Source of the DNA: a virus
Length of the DNA: 22,690 nucleotides
IMG/VR virus record: IMGVR_UViG_3300042865_000090
Location: 1-22,690 of that record
Strand: one strand, 5' to 3'
Shown here: positions 5,282 to 12,205 of the stretch, piece by piece
Layout: every line of letters starts with the position of its first letter
How positions within the stretch are numbered: position 1 is the first letter of the stretch
Translations under genes and position numbers: made by a program
The notes under the pieces: model-generated
Database searches by the model: none
Told to the model about the DNA's origin: nothing
What the model saw: the letters and a program-made list of their open reading frames with translations, nothing else

Positions 5282-5466
5282 TGTTTAGTCAACTTTGATA
5301 TAGCACTAACTGTGGTGCCTACCGTTACGAGTACTGCACCCACAGACGCAGTAACTGGGAAACTAATTAAAGCACCGCCTATGATACCAATTCCAATACC
5401 TATGTTGATTAATTTCTTAAAGAATCTAGGTGTTTGGCTATTCCATCTTTTTGTTATTTCTTTCAT
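5278..5466 (-). CDS. Putative holin, two membrane segments
   Basis: This 62-residue protein has a basic N-terminus (KEITKRWNSQTPRFFKK), a first hydrophobic segment rich in Gly and Ile (about 19-37), a short turn with Pro, and a second hydrophobic segment (about 40-57), ending in a short charged tail. Small two-span proteins of this kind, opening with KEI and a TPKFFKK-like stretch, occur just upstream of endolysins in Bacteroidetes phages and are annotated as holins. It stands two genes before the GH24 lysozyme. It would form lesions in the inner membrane that let the lysozyme out. The role rests on topology and position, not on a defined family motif. Confidence 0.65.
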   Translation of the reverse strand: MKEITKRWNSQTPRFFKKLINIGIGIGIIGGALISFPVTASVGAVLVTVGTTVSAISKLTKQ

Positions 5467-5467
5467 A

Positions 5468-6130
5468 TTATTTATATTTTATATTTGCAAATCTTCCATT
5501 CAATGCTTCAAATGTAGTTAACATATCTTTAGGTAGCAAATCGATACCCATTGAATACATCTCATAACACGCTAATATTTTCTCAAAGTTGTTCTTATGG
5601 TATGAACTTGAAAAGATACCGTTTATTCTATTTTGAAAAGATACAACAACATCGTATCTAAATTTCTCAAATAATTCTATTACATAATCTACATCTTCAT
5701 TGTTGATTCCTTTTTCTAACCAAAATGCTCGGATTTGTTTAATGTACTCCCGATGCATTCCCCACATTTCAGACAGTACCAATTGCTTTAATTCATCTGA
5801 ATTGATTTTACTAAAATCGTTATCTAGAAATTCAACAAAAGAATCTGTGCAAACATTACATTTAAACTTAGCAAAATCACTACACATTCTAGACTTATTC
5901 GCATCAAACACTCCATTGGTGTAGAATTTCATGTGTGAAACGTCTTGCTTAACTCTTTGCAGCGTGTTGAATATATCGTGCGACTTCAAGTCCTTTATAT
6001 CTTCCTCAACTTCTTTACGGTTAATTAACTTAGATATATCTTTGTGAAAATAATAAGTTAAAATACCTAAAACAATCACTATAAATAGTAAGTAAGGGGG
6101 TAAATTTATATGTGTTAAGAAATCGAACAT
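5468..6130 (-). CDS. N-terminally membrane-anchored helical protein of unknown function
   Basis: This 220-residue protein has one N-terminal membrane helix (PYLLFIVIVLGILTYYF, about 12-28) preceded by a short neutral leader, followed by a long polar helical domain with a charged KEVEEDIKDLK stretch and two cysteines in KCNVC (about 91-95). The type of topology, short outside or periplasmic start and long soluble domain, would also fit a spanin-like or superinfection-related protein, but no family is recognised. Its ATG overlaps the TAA of the upstream gene (TAATG), and its stop is one base from the holin candidate, so it belongs to the lysis end of the late operon. Confidence 0.7.
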   Translation of the reverse strand: MFDFLTHINLPPYLLFIVIVLGILTYYFHKDISKLINRKEVEEDIKDLKSHDIFNTLQRVKQDVSHMKFYTNGVFDANKSRMCSDFAKFKCNVCTDSFVEFLDNDFSKINSDELKQLVLSEMWGMHREYIKQIRAFWLEKGINNEDVDYVIELFEKFRYDVVVSFQNRINGIFSSSYHKNNFEKILACYEMYSMGIDLLPKDMLTTFEALNGRFANIKYK

Positions 6131-6369
6131 TATATAAGCGGTGTTTGTTGTTTAGGTTCATAAATAGAACTTATTAAGTCTTTAACAAATAGCAATTCAG
6201 TAGGGCATTCGTCTAAATACCATAACCCTATAATTAGATAATATTCATTCTCAGAAATTAAATAGTTGTTATTAATATCCTGAATAGGCTCAAATTTAAT
6301 AAAATCGTTTACTGAATTAATTAATATGTCCTTTTGCTCGTTTGTAATTAAATAAATATTAATAGCCAT
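6130..6369 (-). CDS. Hypothetical small acidic late protein
   Basis: This 79-residue acidic protein is not recognised. It has alternating hydrophobic and acidic residues (FIKFEPIQDINNNYLISENE) and a Tyr/Trp-rich middle (YYLIIGLWYLDECP). It overlaps the 3' end of the LamG gene by 11 bases and its own TAA overlaps the next ATG. A small protein immediately downstream of a receptor-binding-type gene is sometimes a tail-fibre chaperone, but that is only a guess from position. Confidence 0.6.
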   Translation of the reverse strand: MAINIYLITNEQKDILINSVNDFIKFEPIQDINNNYLISENEYYLIIGLWYLDECPTELLFVKDLISSIYEPKQQTPLI

Positions 6370-7054
6370 ATCTCGTTTTAAATTCGTTAAAATCTGTTGT
6401 CATATCACCCGTACTTCTATACTCATTGAATATCTTTAACATTGAGCATCTACCATTTAAAAAGTAGCCAGTACTATCATAAGTTCCAATTTTAGCTGGT
6501 ATAGTAGAAGAGTTAGTTGGTATAACAGTTTGTAATATAGAGTATTGTAAGACATTGTTAAAATATAACTCTAAATTTGTTCCATTAAATCTTAATGTTA
6601 CATAAACCCACGTTGCATTCGCTAGTTTAGTGGATGTTTTAGTTTGAGCAGTAACTGAATTTCCAATGACAGTATAAAATAGTGATGAATCTTGCCAAAA
6701 TGTTACAGTGTCTTTATTTGCGTTTAAATTTCCATCAGAATACAACATCCCAACACCACTATTAATATAAAACCAACCACTTATCGTTCTCGCTAAAGTG
6801 GGGCGAATTGCAGTATTATTAGATAAATCAACATATTGATTAGTTCCATTCATCGTAAAGTAACCTCCATTAGAAGTAGAATAACCAACACCATTAATTA
6901 AAGTAGCATTTTGCGTACCAATTAAATCTGTTACAGTTGTTCCACTTCCTGAATAAGACAAAGGATTCCCAGCATCAATAAACAACTTCAAAGAAGATGG
7001 ATATGAAGGAGTAGCCGAAGCCCTTTTCATACTATTTATTAGTCCGTAGTACAT
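6359..7054 (-). CDS. LamG / concanavalin A-like lectin-fold tail appendage protein
   Basis: This 231-residue protein opens its domain with LKLFIDAGNPLSYSGSGTTV and DLIGTQNATLING, followed by YFTMNGTNQYVDLS, TISGWFYI, WVYVTLRFNGTNLELYFNN and AKIGTY. These are the strands typical of a LamG-type jelly roll that binds carbohydrate. The domain covers almost the whole protein. It follows the fibre genes, with its ATG overlapping the TAA of the out-of-frame fibre C-terminus (TAATG). A receptor-binding or adhesin role at the tail tip is likely by fold and position. It lacks a visible collar or trimerisation repeat, so it may attach to another fibre. Confidence 0.82.
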   Translation of the reverse strand: MYYGLINSMKRASATPSYPSSLKLFIDAGNPLSYSGSGTTVTDLIGTQNATLINGVGYSTSNGGYFTMNGTNQYVDLSNNTAIRPTLARTISGWFYINSGVGMLYSDGNLNANKDTVTFWQDSSLFYTVIGNSVTAQTKTSTKLANATWVYVTLRFNGTNLELYFNNVLQYSILQTVIPTNSSTIPAKIGTYDSTGYFLNGRCSMLKIFNEYRSTGDMTTDFNEFKTRYGY

Positions 7055-7290
7055 TATGCTTGAATATTATAACCGATTACATCCCATTTTCCATCTGTAC
7101 TATTGTAAATAACCCCTAAGTACATAGTCTTACTTATTACCGTTGTTGTCGGTAAAGTAACTCCTATTGCTCTGTAGTTAGTATCAAATGCTATTGTTCT
7201 AGCAGTTGCGTTGTCTTTTATTCTAATCATTAATGCCTGACCCTCTGTGAATGTTCCCGTTGGATTTGCTAAAGTTAAACCAACCGCTTG
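7054..7290 (-). pseudogene. Out-of-frame C-terminal part of the fibre gene
   Basis: From about 7290 to TAA at 7056-7054 the minus strand has an open frame, without a start codon, that reads AVGLTLANPTG, FTEGQALMIRIKDNATART, YRAIGVTLPTTTVISKTMYL and GKWDVIGYN. This is a natural-looking beta-rich C-terminal module of a type I know from the ends of Bacteroidetes phage fibre proteins. It is in the +1 frame relative to the annotated fibre gene at 7223-8242. Its stop overlaps the ATG of the LamG gene (TAATG), as expected for the real end of the upstream gene. It cannot be reached upstream of the TAA at 7293-7291 in this frame, so the break lies within about 7278-7293. Confidence 0.75.
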
Positions 7291-8242
7291 TTACTGTTTG
7301 AACTCGTGCATTTAAGAAAGTTTGATCTCCCGTGTTAGTTCCGCTTGAAGTTCCTGAGAAAGTACCACTTTGAGTTGCTAAAGTACCTAAGCCTGAAACA
7401 TCTGTATTTGCTATACTCGCCCAATTTGCTTCACCATTAGCAGTAACAGACTTTAAAAACTTTCCGCTTCCCTCTGTTCCATCTGTTAATTGAATAGAAT
7501 AGTTTGTCGCTCCTCCAGTTGCTCCGAATACTGCACCCTTGTTTGTTCCTCCAGCACCCGTTGCACTTGCGTTAACTCCAATCTTAACACCCGTTACACT
7601 TGTAGAAGTGAATGAACCACCAACACCATTTGAACCGCTTGAAGTTCCTGAGATACCAACACCCGTTGCTTGCGAGTTTTCAGAAACTAAAGTTGTGTCT
7701 GTTGAATTTGAAGATACTTTTATTAAGTTGTTTGATACTGGAGTAGTACCGATTGATAAGGTTGTTCCGTTATCTTGAATTAATGAAACGCCTATTGCTG
7801 ATGAACTGCTCCATTTTGTTAAACGGTTCGTTGTTCCACCGCTCAGCAAAGGTTGGTAACCGCTTAAGTCTTGGTCGCCAGTGTTAGAACCTGACAAAGT
7901 AGTAACACCTAACTTTGTTTTAATAGTTGTAACCGTTTCATCACCCGTATTTACACCGCTTGTATTACCTATTAATGTACTTTCAGCACTTGTAATTAAT
8001 CTACTTCCAACAACTTTGTCTACCTTTAAATCTAAAGCGGTTTTAACTGCATCTTGACTAGGTGCCGTTGTAGTAATTCCACTTGTAATTGTCTGAGCAA
8101 CCGCAGCACCAACTAATTGATTACCCGTTACACTTTTTAAATCATAGTCTGTACCATTTGAAACACCAACTATAACTAAGTCGTTTGCTCCAATATTAGA
8201 ACCCTTAGCGGTTAACTCGCTTATTTTTTTTATTACTGCCAT
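7223..8242 (-). CDS. Tail fibre-like protein, C-terminus altered by a frameshift
   Basis: This 339-residue frame encodes a low-complexity, Ser/Thr/Gly-rich, beta-type protein. The N-terminus (KKISELTAKGSNIGANDLVIVG, then SVTGNQLVG) is an attachment-type module. The body contains repeated NTGDE/NTGDQ units (GVNTGDETV, GSNTGDQDL, GTNTGDQTF), a feature of phage fibres, and a KFLKSVTANGEANWASI segment. The last residues (from about FNFSKSN on) are probably not native: the expected C-terminal module continues in the +1 frame to 7054. The restored gene would span 7054-8242. It lies between a fibre-like gene with a similar N-terminus and the LamG protein. Whether the break is a mutation, a small deletion or an assembly error cannot be told from the sequence. 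Confidence 0.78.
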   Translation of the reverse strand: MAVIKKISELTAKGSNIGANDLVIVGVSNGTDYDLKSVTGNQLVGAAVAQTITSGITTTAPSQDAVKTALDLKVDKVVGSRLITSAESTLIGNTSGVNTGDETVTTIKTKLGVTTLSGSNTGDQDLSGYQPLLSGGTTNRLTKWSSSSAIGVSLIQDNGTTLSIGTTPVSNNLIKVSSNSTDTTLVSENSQATGVGISGTSSGSNGVGGSFTSTSVTGVKIGVNASATGAGGTNKGAVFGATGGATNYSIQLTDGTEGSGKFLKSVTANGEANWASIANTDVSGLGTLATQSGTFSGTSSGTNTGDQTFLNARVQTVTSGWFNFSKSNGNIHRGSGIND

Positions 8243-8243
8243 A

Positions 8244-8696
8244 TTAATTAATTATTTTAATCTCAATTGAATCACTGCTTAATAAGTCATCTGCTAAAGC
8301 ACCCGCACCCGTCCAAGTTTTAATTGTTATAACTGTTGTGCTTGTCATTGCATATTCAAATAAACGATTATAAGCACCGCCACTTTTTTGGAAAAAAACA
8401 AACGTATTATTAGCTGTAAATTCTGCTACTGAATTAGTAATTGTGTACGTTCCAACTGCTGTACGTGCAAGTGTAATAGTTCCAGTTAATTGAGAATAAC
8501 CGCCCGTTACTGTTGGTGCTGCTGTTCCCGATTGACTTATATTTGTTATATAAACTTTGTACGGAACAATCTGATTACCTAGTATTTTTTTAGTTGTAAA
8601 TATCGTACCATTCCAATCATCAACCATCATAACATCGGTAGATTTTAAGGCTCCCGTTTTTGCTGTGAAATCTGTAAATTTTCTTTCTATTGACAT
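8244..8696 (-). CDS. Tail fibre-like or head-fibre-like protein
   Basis: This 150-residue protein begins SIERKFTDFTAKTGALKSTD, with a later TTKKILGNQIVP, paralleling the N-terminus of the next fibre gene (ELTAKGSNIGANDL ... SVTGNQLV). The rest is Thr/Ala/Gly-rich and beta-like, with alternating strands such as GYSQLTGTITLARTAVGTYT and VITIKTWTGAG. The shared N-terminal module suggests that both proteins dock on the same structure. It lies between the connector and the larger fibre gene. The family is not recognised; a small appendage protein is the best reading. Confidence 0.65.
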   Translation of the reverse strand: MSIERKFTDFTAKTGALKSTDVMMVDDWNGTIFTTKKILGNQIVPYKVYITNISQSGTAAPTVTGGYSQLTGTITLARTAVGTYTITNSVAEFTANNTFVFFQKSGGAYNRLFEYAMTSTTVITIKTWTGAGALADDLLSSDSIEIKIIN

Positions 8697-8727
8697 ATTT
8701 TTTAAACGTAAATTGTTTTAATTGTGT

Positions 8728-9231
8728 TTAGCCTAAATACCAATTTGTTAAATCTGTTTTTATTTTAGGTGCTATATCTTCGTCAATATTTGTTAAATAT
8801 TCGGGAAACAATGGGTAGTTAAAAGCCATATATTTAATGAATCGTTCGGCATAATTCTCCGCAATTTTGCGTTCCTTTTCTACTAAATAATCAACTTCGT
8901 TTTTGCTGACAACCTCGCTATTTTCTGCACTATGTTTATACACTCCTTTATTTGTAATTGAATAGGCTATAAACGGGTACATCTCAACCGCTGTAAAATG
9001 AATAAGCATAGGCTTTACAAAGTTAGTAATCAAATTACTGTAATCACTCGTTAAGGTGTTCGCTGCTGTATCTGTTTTTAACTTGTTTAACAAATTACTA
9101 CCTAGATATTGTTGAATGTAAATATCTTGAGCAATTTTGATAAAGTGAATAGTTTTGTCTGCATCTATGTTTCCATTCAATGCTGTGAATTTAACTAGGT
9201 CTTTATTTGAGATTAATAATACTTCTGCCAT
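8728..9231 (-). CDS. Head-tail connector (adaptor) protein, DUF6712-like
   Basis: This 167-residue helical protein sits directly downstream of the portal gene. Its pattern, an N-terminal ISNKDLVKFTALNGNIDADK, then HFIKIAQDIYIQQYLGSNL, and a later FVKPMLIHFTAVEMYPF, is that of the DUF6712 family, which I know from Bacteroidetes phages in the slot of gp6-type head-tail adaptors. These proteins form a ring beneath the portal after DNA packaging. Length and helical content suit that role. The assignment is from remembered family pattern plus position. Confidence 0.72.
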   Translation of the reverse strand: MAEVLLISNKDLVKFTALNGNIDADKTIHFIKIAQDIYIQQYLGSNLLNKLKTDTAANTLTSDYSNLITNFVKPMLIHFTAVEMYPFIAYSITNKGVYKHSAENSEVVSKNEVDYLVEKERKIAENYAERFIKYMAFNYPLFPEYLTNIDEDIAPKIKTDLTNWYLG

Positions 9232-9239
9232 TTTATAAA

Positions 9240-11093
9240 TTATTTAGGTAAAAAGCCTCTGTTAGGCATGTCAATAGGACGTTGGTAAACTCTCGAATCA
9301 TTTACGGGTGCAATTTCACCTAACTTTCTACTTTGTGAAGCGGTGTAAGTTTGTGCAAGTGGTGAATTTACGTCTGATTTTTTTAAATAAGTTTCTCTTA
9401 ACCAATAATGATGACAGTTACCTCCGCCTTTGTATAAGAATCTATCAAATGTGATTGCTCCATTTGGTCCCCATCCGATAGTTCTACCATCTTTATTTGT
9501 ATAATGGTCGCCTAAATCAGAATTACTCATATTAACAATATCCTCTTTACGATAAACTTTATTTTGAGTTGTCATTTTAGAACAAAAAACTCTTGAATCT
9601 CCTGAAGTTTCACCCATATAACGGTAACGAGTTTTAAAAATGTTTCCATCTTGTTCACTTTTTGCATTTCCTCTCGCTATACCTGTACTAACTAATTTTG
9701 CTAAGAATGATTTTTTAGGTTTTAAATTTTCTAATTCTTCATCCAAAGCAATTTCTTCATCATAATCTACTTTGCGAGAATCTACTAAAAGCCATTCATC
9801 GTCTATTTCTTCACCTATTGATTCAAAATCGAATACTTCAGCACTTAATGTTGTATCACTCGCTACTGTTGGTTGCAAATTACTACCACCTTGCTCGGGA
9901 ACTAAACCAACTAAACTTCTAATTTCGTTTGCGGTCATTGATTCAAGTACTTTATTAGCAACTAAAGGGCTTAAACTATTAATGCCGTCAATGATACGTT
10001 TAGAACCCCCATTTGTTAACTCACCGCTATTATCTAAAGGCTGTAAAGGTAAAAATTCAAGTTTTAAACTGATTGAATTAACCGCTAATATTTTATTAAA
10101 TCCTTCTATAATTAACTCTTGAAACGGTCTAATAACCATGTTATCAAATAGTATTGCACTATTCTTTAATTCGTCTGCATTTGAGCTGAAACCCGTACTT
10201 GTTGAAATACCAAATAAAAGTGGTGAAGTTACGTTGTGTCCCACTAAAATTTTGTTTCTCGCTTCATCACTTAAGTATTGATATTGGTCCGCAGCCTTTT
10301 GCAATTGAATAGTATCAATAGTTGTTTTCGATTCGGGGTTATCGTTAAATGAAATAATAACTTTTTTACCCGTAGAACCAGTTAACTTGTTTGTAACGTC
10401 GTCGCTAATTTGTCGCTTCTGGTCAGGGGTCGCTTGTCCATTGTTAAAATTTAAAATACTCGTGGGCGCAAATGAGTTACTAACCTCATTTATAAGATAT
10501 TCACTAACTTTTTCCTCTAATAAACAGTAATCTAAAGCACCTTGATAATCAACATATGAATAGTACTTCATTCCTGCACTATAAGGTTGAATCATTAGAA
10601 TTTCAATCTCACTTTTTGAAGTTCCAAAAGCATCAAATCTGATTGGCTTGTACTCTCTAGTTTTTTGCCAGTTATCTGAATAGTAATAAGCCACTACATC
10701 ACCATCTTCATTACACTTTGCAGAACGGACTAAGTTAACGGGTAAATGTAGAAATTGTTTAACCGTTCTGTCTTTATTGTAGTGTACTTGGATAGCACTT
10801 TGACCCAACATTTTAGTATCTGAAATAATACGTTTAATATCGTCCTTAGAAACTAAACTCAAAAAGTTAGCATAGTCAGTTGGTTTTTGTGAAGCATCTA
10901 AGGCTGTTATTCCACGCCCATAAATAAGTTTGCAAATATTATTTATTACAGCGTTATTAGTAGCCGAATTTTGAAACCTATCAATTAAAAAATTGTAATG
11001 GTTATTACCTTGCCCAAAATCTACCCAACCCTCATTTCTTTGCTCAGTAATTACGGGTGTAGTGTACTGACTTAACTCAATTACTTTATTCAT
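9240..11093 (-). CDS. Portal protein with a MuF-like C-terminal domain
   Basis: This 617-residue protein has a portal-type body (about 1-420): an early GWVDFGQGNNHYNFLIDRF, INNICKLIYGRGI, a stem/clip region with YVDYQGALDYCLLEEKVSEY, and a GISTSTGFSSNADELKNSAI stretch with FDNMVIRPFQELI, all recognisable from Bacteroidetes phage portals. The portal dodecamer would form the DNA channel at one capsid vertex. After an acidic linker (about 415-470) comes a separate domain (about 487-617) with DSRVFCSKM, KVYRKEDI, GWGPNGA and GGGNCHHYW, resembling the Cys/His pattern of MuF/SPP1 gp7-type minor head proteins. So portal and minor head protein appear fused. It overlaps the upstream gene by eight bases. 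Confidence 0.85.
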   Translation of the reverse strand: MNKVIELSQYTTPVITEQRNEGWVDFGQGNNHYNFLIDRFQNSATNNAVINNICKLIYGRGITALDASQKPTDYANFLSLVSKDDIKRIISDTKMLGQSAIQVHYNKDRTVKQFLHLPVNLVRSAKCNEDGDVVAYYYSDNWQKTREYKPIRFDAFGTSKSEIEILMIQPYSAGMKYYSYVDYQGALDYCLLEEKVSEYLINEVSNSFAPTSILNFNNGQATPDQKRQISDDVTNKLTGSTGKKVIISFNDNPESKTTIDTIQLQKAADQYQYLSDEARNKILVGHNVTSPLLFGISTSTGFSSNADELKNSAILFDNMVIRPFQELIIEGFNKILAVNSISLKLEFLPLQPLDNSGELTNGGSKRIIDGINSLSPLVANKVLESMTANEIRSLVGLVPEQGGSNLQPTVASDTTLSAEVFDFESIGEEIDDEWLLVDSRKVDYDEEIALDEELENLKPKKSFLAKLVSTGIARGNAKSEQDGNIFKTRYRYMGETSGDSRVFCSKMTTQNKVYRKEDIVNMSNSDLGDHYTNKDGRTIGWGPNGAITFDRFLYKGGGNCHHYWLRETYLKKSDVNSPLAQTYTASQSRKLGEIAPVNDSRVYQRPIDMPNRGFLPK

Positions 11094-11505
11094 ATATTAT
11101 AAAATCATTTGTCGTTTCTCGTTTGTTATAAATACCCTCATTTACCGTATATGGTAATGATTGATCTGTGGCTAAAACTTTACCTAAAAAACGAGTGTTT
11201 GTTTTTGAATCTCTGTAAATTCTCATTACATAAGTATGCCCCTCAATCAATCCACTAAAAGCAAGTGTAATTGTATGATAGTATTCAGAAGTTGTAAAAG
11301 TAGATACATTATAAGTAACACTTGTGTTTGTTTGTTCATCTGTTAAGTCTAGTTTATTATAGTCAGTATAAGAAGTGTTAACCCTAAAATTAAATATAAC
11401 ATTTGTTTGCTCGTCTTGAATTGGGAAAACGTCGAAATCTATATCCTCAGTTCTAGGAACAAAATTAAAAGTTTGTGCTGTCGTATCCGTTGTTAATACT
11501 ATCAT
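11086..11505 (-). CDS. Beta-rich structural protein of unknown role
   Basis: This 139-residue protein is beta-rich: TTDTTAQTFNFVPR at the start, then NVIFNFRVNTSYTDY, YYHTITLAFSGLIEGHTYVM, and a C-terminal LPYTVNEGIYNKRETTNDFI. The FNFVPR start and the NEGIY...TTNDFIIY end are a pattern I know from small proteins in the structural cluster of Bacteroidetes phages. It lies between the probable major tail protein (with a terminator in between) and the portal gene, whose ATG it overlaps. An Ig-like accessory or decoration protein fits, but the role is not known. Confidence 0.68.
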   Translation of the reverse strand: MIVLTTDTTAQTFNFVPRTEDIDFDVFPIQDEQTNVIFNFRVNTSYTDYNKLDLTDEQTNTSVTYNVSTFTTSEYYHTITLAFSGLIEGHTYVMRIYRDSKTNTRFLGKVLATDQSLPYTVNEGIYNKRETTNDFIIYE

Positions 11506-11538
11506 AGTTATTAAACGATAATGTCTTAAATTGTATTC

Positions 11539-11570
11539 AAAAAAAAAGGCTACCGATTAAGATAGCCTTT
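11539..11570 (-). terminator. Terminator after the probable major tail protein gene
   Basis: On the minus strand AAAGGCTATC pairs with GGTAGCCTTT (10 base pairs, one G-U) across a 6-base loop, followed by nine Ts in total. It lies 20 bases after the stop of the gene at 11590-12135. No matching promoter is visible downstream, so it probably allows read-through to the portal gene. Confidence 0.85.
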
Positions 11571-11589
11571 AAAGTAGTAGTAGTATTTA

Positions 11590-12135
11590 TTAAGAAGTTA
11601 CTAAAGTAGCACCAGTAAACAAAGTAAGCATCGCAGCCTCTGTTGTAGCATCTAATAAATTTGCATAACAAACTTCTTCACCTTTGAACGTTAATGAGTA
11701 CCCATTGAAGTCAGCCATTTTCCCGCCTCCTGAAATTTCACCCCCCACTAGGTCTAAGCCATTCAATAGACCAGCAATATAAAACTTGCCATTATAGTCC
11801 TGCAAAATACAATGAGGCATGGAATAGGCCAATAATTTCACATTTTTTGAAGTTGCAGCATCTTGTTTTTTCAATTTTACACTTAAATTTTGCTCAAAAT
11901 AAGTTGTTCCAGCGATTGGGTCCGCCATTATAGTTTGATTGAAACTATTTTCTCCTTTTAATTCAAATTTGTATAAAGTATCTACGTTTACAATTGTATC
12001 AATTACATCTGTGTTTGTTGCGTCGTATGTAATATCACTTTTTACAATTTGGTTATTGATAAAGTAAAGTGCTTTAAATCCGCCTACTGAATCTTTATCT
12101 TGTTCTTTTCTTCCGTTTGCTATTGTTATCGGCAT
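11590..12135 (-). CDS. Probable major tail (tube) protein
   Basis: This 181-residue protein has beta-rich segments, including DTLYKFELKGENSFNQTIMA, the NLSVKLKKQDAATSKNVKLL stretch, HCILQDYNGKFYIAGLLNGL and a closing MADFNGYSLTFKGEEVCYAN. A KKQDAAT...LL, then DxNGxFxxxG, then GxxMxDxxGYxLxxxGEE layout is shared with proteins of Bacteroidetes siphophages that I regard as tail tube subunits. The gene follows the major capsid gene and both are followed by terminators, as expected for the two most abundant virion proteins. The tail tube role is inferred; a second capsid-associated protein is the alternative. Confidence 0.65.
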   Translation of the reverse strand: MPITIANGRKEQDKDSVGGFKALYFINNQIVKSDITYDATNTDVIDTIVNVDTLYKFELKGENSFNQTIMADPIAGTTYFEQNLSVKLKKQDAATSKNVKLLAYSMPHCILQDYNGKFYIAGLLNGLDLVGGEISGGGKMADFNGYSLTFKGEEVCYANLLDATTEAAMLTLFTGATLVTS

Positions 12136-12149
12136 AATGTTTTTTTATT

Positions 12150-12182
12150 AAAAAAGGGGTAGTGTATTTCTCACCACCCCTT
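12150..12182 (-). terminator. Terminator after the major capsid gene
   Basis: On the minus strand AAGGGGTGGTG pairs with CACTACCCCTT (11 base pairs, one G-U) across a 7-base loop, followed by a short T run. It is the most GC-rich hairpin in the window and lies 24 bases after the capsid gene stop. Confidence 0.87.
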
Positions 12183-12205
12183 AGATTATTAATTTAATTT
12201 AATTC

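Noticed and set aside
6291-6298. TAAATTTG inside the 79-residue gene, and similar boxes at 8399-8406, 9018-9025, 13381-13388 and 13442-13449.
   Set aside because: All lie inside coding sequence and have no TTG at the right distance upstream.
7860-7960. Repeated NTGD-coding segments in the fibre gene considered as a DNA repeat array.
   Set aside because: The repetition is at protein level, with diverged DNA and irregular spacing, as usual in phage fibres.
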